7,353 nt of DNA from Chromatiales bacterium (GTDB taxonomy: Bacteria > Pseudomonadota > Gammaproteobacteria > JACCYU01): NCBI GenBank assembly GCA_031177845.1, contig JAPSGG010000066.1, positions 1 through 7,353 on the forward strand, written 5' to 3'. The notes beneath the pieces are model-generated. The model did not search any database and was not told the origin of the DNA. It saw only the letters and a list, made by a program, of their open reading frames with translations. Numbering within the stretch: the first letter of the stretch is position 1; every line of letters begins with the position of its first letter. Positions 5,446-7,353 of this stretch are shown in pieces. The position numbers and the translations under genes were made by a program.

Positions 5446-6804
5446 ATGGAGATCACTCCCCAGTCCCGCTGGCGGCTGCGGTTGCAGAACGTCGTATTTA
5501 TCGTCTTATTTCTTGGCATTATTGGCTTGGCTGCGTGGCTGAGCACGCTCTATGCCATTCAAGCCGATTGGACAGCCGGCAACCGCAACACCTTGTCCGA
5601 AGAAAGCCAGGAACTCCTCACCGCCATTGACGAGCCGATAGAATTCGTCGCCTTTGTGCCGGACGACGCGCCGCTGCGCCAGCGCATCCAGGAGAGCTTG
5701 ACCAAGTATCGGCGCTTTAAGCCGAGCTTAGACGTAAGCTTCAGTAATCCGGATCTGGAACCGGAACGCGCTAGGGAAGCCGGTATCACGCGCGCCGGTC
5801 AAATGCTGGTGCGCGTTGGCAGCCGCACCGAGGTCGTGAATGACATGAGCGAACAGACGCTGGCCAATGCTCTGCAGCGGCTGGCGCGCGACGAAGAACG
5901 GTGGGTGCTCTTCCTGCAAGGCCACGGTGAACGCGATCTATCGGTCGACATCAATCAGGGCTACAGCCGCCTCAACGATAGCCTGACTCGCAGCGGCATC
6001 CAGGTGCAGACGCTTAATCTCATTCGCGAGCCGAAAATCCCGGAGAATACCAGTTTGCTGGTAATCGCATCGCCGCAGTCTGCGCTGCTCAAAGGCGAGG
6101 TCGCAAAACTTCGCGAATACGTCAGCAGCGGCGGCAATCTGCTGTGGCTGCGCGATCCCAAGGACATGGCTGGTCTGGAATCATTGGCCGATGAGCTGGG
6201 TGTGGACTTCGTGGAGGGTGTCGCCGTCGATGCCAATCCCGAGCTGCGCGCCCTATTGGGGATCCAGCATCCTGCGGTGGTGCCGGTGGTCGATTACAGT
6301 CGGCATCCCATTACTCGGGACCTCAACGCCCAAACCCTATTTCCGTTTGCGGCCGCCGCCGAAGCCAAAGCGGGTATCGGCTGGAGCGCGGATCCGATAC
6401 TCACCACGCTCGCTCGCACCTGGTCTGAGACCGGCAGCCTGAGCGGTGAGGAGATCACCTTTAGCAGTAAGGCCGGCGACCGAGCCGGGCCGCTCAATAT
6501 CGGTCTTGCCCTGAGTCGCGACATGGAGGATGTCCAACAGCGCGCCGTGGTCATCGGCGACAGCGACTTCCTGGCCAATGGCTACATCGGCAATGGCGAT
6601 AATCTGGAGTTGGGTATCAATCTATTCAACTGGCTGATCCGCGACGATGAACTCATCTCGATTAATCCTACGAGCGCGCCCGACACGGAACTCGTGTTGA
6701 CCAACAGCCAGATCTTCGCTATCGCGTTCACCTTTCTGACCGTACTGCCGGTCGGCCTGGCGGTCACGGGTGTGATCATCTGGCTTAAGCGCCGGCGGCG
6801 CTGA
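5446..6804 (+). CDS. GldG-family / ABC_transp_aux membrane-anchored protein
   Basis: A 452-residue accessory protein of the ABC exporter. It has an N-terminal transmembrane helix (about 15-36), a large extracytoplasmic domain, a C-terminal helix (about 423-446) and a positively charged end, KRRRR. Most of the protein therefore sits on the periplasmic side. Family features include RNTLSEESQELL (47-58) just after the first helix, FLQGHGERD (156-164), LVIASPQSALLKGEV (205-219), a glycine-rich turn SSGGNLLWLRDP (227-238) and a late GDSDFLANGY (371-380). The length and domain order fit the GldG/DUF4350-like group, whose fold is related to GIFT-type domains. The ATG is the only possible start: the frame is open back to a TGA at 5392-5394 but offers no other ATG, GTG or TTG. 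AGGA lies 13 bases upstream, a rather long spacing. The stop overlaps the next start by one base (TGATG). The molecular role is unproven; no catalytic motif is evident. Confidence 0.9.
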   Translation: MEITPQSRWRLRLQNVVFIVLFLGIIGLAAWLSTLYAIQADWTAGNRNTLSEESQELLTAIDEPIEFVAFVPDDAPLRQRIQESLTKYRRFKPSLDVSFSNPDLEPERAREAGITRAGQMLVRVGSRTEVVNDMSEQTLANALQRLARDEERWVLFLQGHGERDLSVDINQGYSRLNDSLTRSGIQVQTLNLIREPKIPENTSLLVIASPQSALLKGEVAKLREYVSSGGNLLWLRDPKDMAGLESLADELGVDFVEGVAVDANPELRALLGIQHPAVVPVVDYSRHPITRDLNAQTLFPFAAAAEAKAGIGWSADPILTTLARTWSETGSLSGEEITFSSKAGDRAGPLNIGLALSRDMEDVQQRAVVIGDSDFLANGYIGNGDNLELGINLFNWLIRDDELISINPTSAPDTELVLTNSQIFAIAFTFLTVLPVGLAVTGVIIWLKRRRR

Positions 6805-7353
6805 TGAGCGCCCGCGCATGGCTAAATCTCGGGCTCGTCGTTCTACTGGCGGGACTCGCGCTCGTCATATGGCTGCGGCCAGGCCAACAGTCACCTGAAG
6901 AAGCCCATTTGACCGCGCTCGATCCGGTTGCGATCACCCGGATAACCATAAGACGCGCGGGGCATCGCGCCATCGTGATCGAGCGCCGGAACGGTCAATG
7001 GTGGCTGAGCTCACCCGCGAAAATGCCGGCCAATGACGTGCGCGTCAATTCCCTGCTCAACCTGGCGCTCAAGACCAGCGACACAAAATACAAAGCGAAT
7101 GAACTGAACCTGGCTCGGTATGGACTGGCCGAACCACAGGTGGTGGTGACACTAAACGATCAGGAAGTAGCCTTCGGCAACATTAATCCGGTCAGCTACC
7201 GGCGCTATGTCTTGGTCGAAGACACTGTCTATCTGATTAGCGATGATCTCTACGAATTGGAAACCGCCGATGCGGCCACTTATGTAACCCCGAGATTGCT
7301 GCCGCAGGGCGTGGACATTACGGCGCTAAAGCTTCGAGACAATTTTATTCTGC
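6804..7353 (+). CDS. DUF4340 domain-containing membrane-anchored protein (3' end outside the window)
   Basis: The first 183 residues are present and the gene runs off the right edge without a stop. It starts at ATG 6804-6806, sharing one base with the preceding TGA. The N-terminus has a single membrane helix (LNLGLVVLLAGLALVIWL, residues 7-24) followed by a soluble, presumably periplasmic, region. Features typical of DUF4340 are the pair of strands ITRITIRRAGHRAIVIERRN, then GQWWLSSPAKMPAN, NSLLNLALKTSDTKY, YGLAEPQVVVTLNDQEVAFG and YRRYVLVEDTVYLISDDLY. The domain typically contains repeats of this kind, so more copies may follow beyond the window. DUF4340 genes are frequently found immediately after GldG-like genes. 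No function is established; a role as a partner subunit of the exporter is inferred from position. Confidence 0.85.
   Translation, partial: MSARAWLNLGLVVLLAGLALVIWLRPGQQSPEEAHLTALDPVAITRITIRRAGHRAIVIERRNGQWWLSSPAKMPANDVRVNSLLNLALKTSDTKYKANELNLARYGLAEPQVVVTLNDQEVAFGNINPVSYRRYVLVEDTVYLISDDLYELETADAATYVTPRLLPQGVDITALKLRDNFIL

Noticed and set aside
5358..5630. A 90-codon plus-strand frame starting in the palindrome region
   Set aside because: It runs through the hairpin and then out of frame into the GldG-like gene, and has no family-like sequence.

Overview
The window looks like chromosomal DNA of a moderately GC-rich proteobacterium, most likely a gammaproteobacterium. This is inferred from gene content and protein style: a DesA-like desaturase with a long C-terminal tail, and a GldA/GldF/GldG-like/DUF4340 operon. 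No marker gene fixes the species. There are six protein-coding genes, one of them cut by the right edge, one clear pseudogene remnant, two palindromic repeat-like elements and a few weak regulatory signals. No tRNA, rRNA, CRISPR array, intact insertion sequence or attachment site was seen.

Left half, minus strand (55-3263): a HyuA/5-oxoprolinase-family protein (1311-3263) is followed after 74 bases by a membrane fatty acid desaturase (55-1236). The desaturase starts at TTG with a strong Shine-Dalgarno and has its own plausible promoter, so it may be expressed independently. No HyuB partner is present. A hairpin resembling a REP element lies just past the desaturase stop.

Centre (3264-3605): this divergent spacer is not ordinary intergenic DNA. 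Its first 150 bases are the 3' end of an HxlR-family transcriptional regulator, lacking its N-terminal half and frameshifted. The remnant begins within a few bases of the hyuA start codon, so the spacer looks like a rearrangement scar. The rest holds a small hairpin and a weak -10-like box before the next operon.

Right half, plus strand (3606-7353): a four-gene operon encodes an ABC-2 type exporter: ATPase, six-helix permease, a GldG-like protein with a membrane anchor at each end, and a DUF4340 protein with an N-terminal anchor that runs off the window. The ATPase/permease and GldG-like/DUF4340 pairs overlap by 4 bases and 1 base. The middle junction is interrupted by 119 bases carrying a C/G-rich palindrome. 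The layout suggests one membrane complex whose two accessory subunits expose large domains outside the inner membrane. In Bacteroidetes the related GldA/GldF/GldG proteins are associated with gliding; the substrate of the proteobacterial version is, to my knowledge, not established.

The most interesting points are the HxlR scar at the hyuA start, the transposase-like (ISL3-type) tail on the desaturase, and the four-gene exporter of unknown substrate. I see no clearly novel defence or mobile system here.
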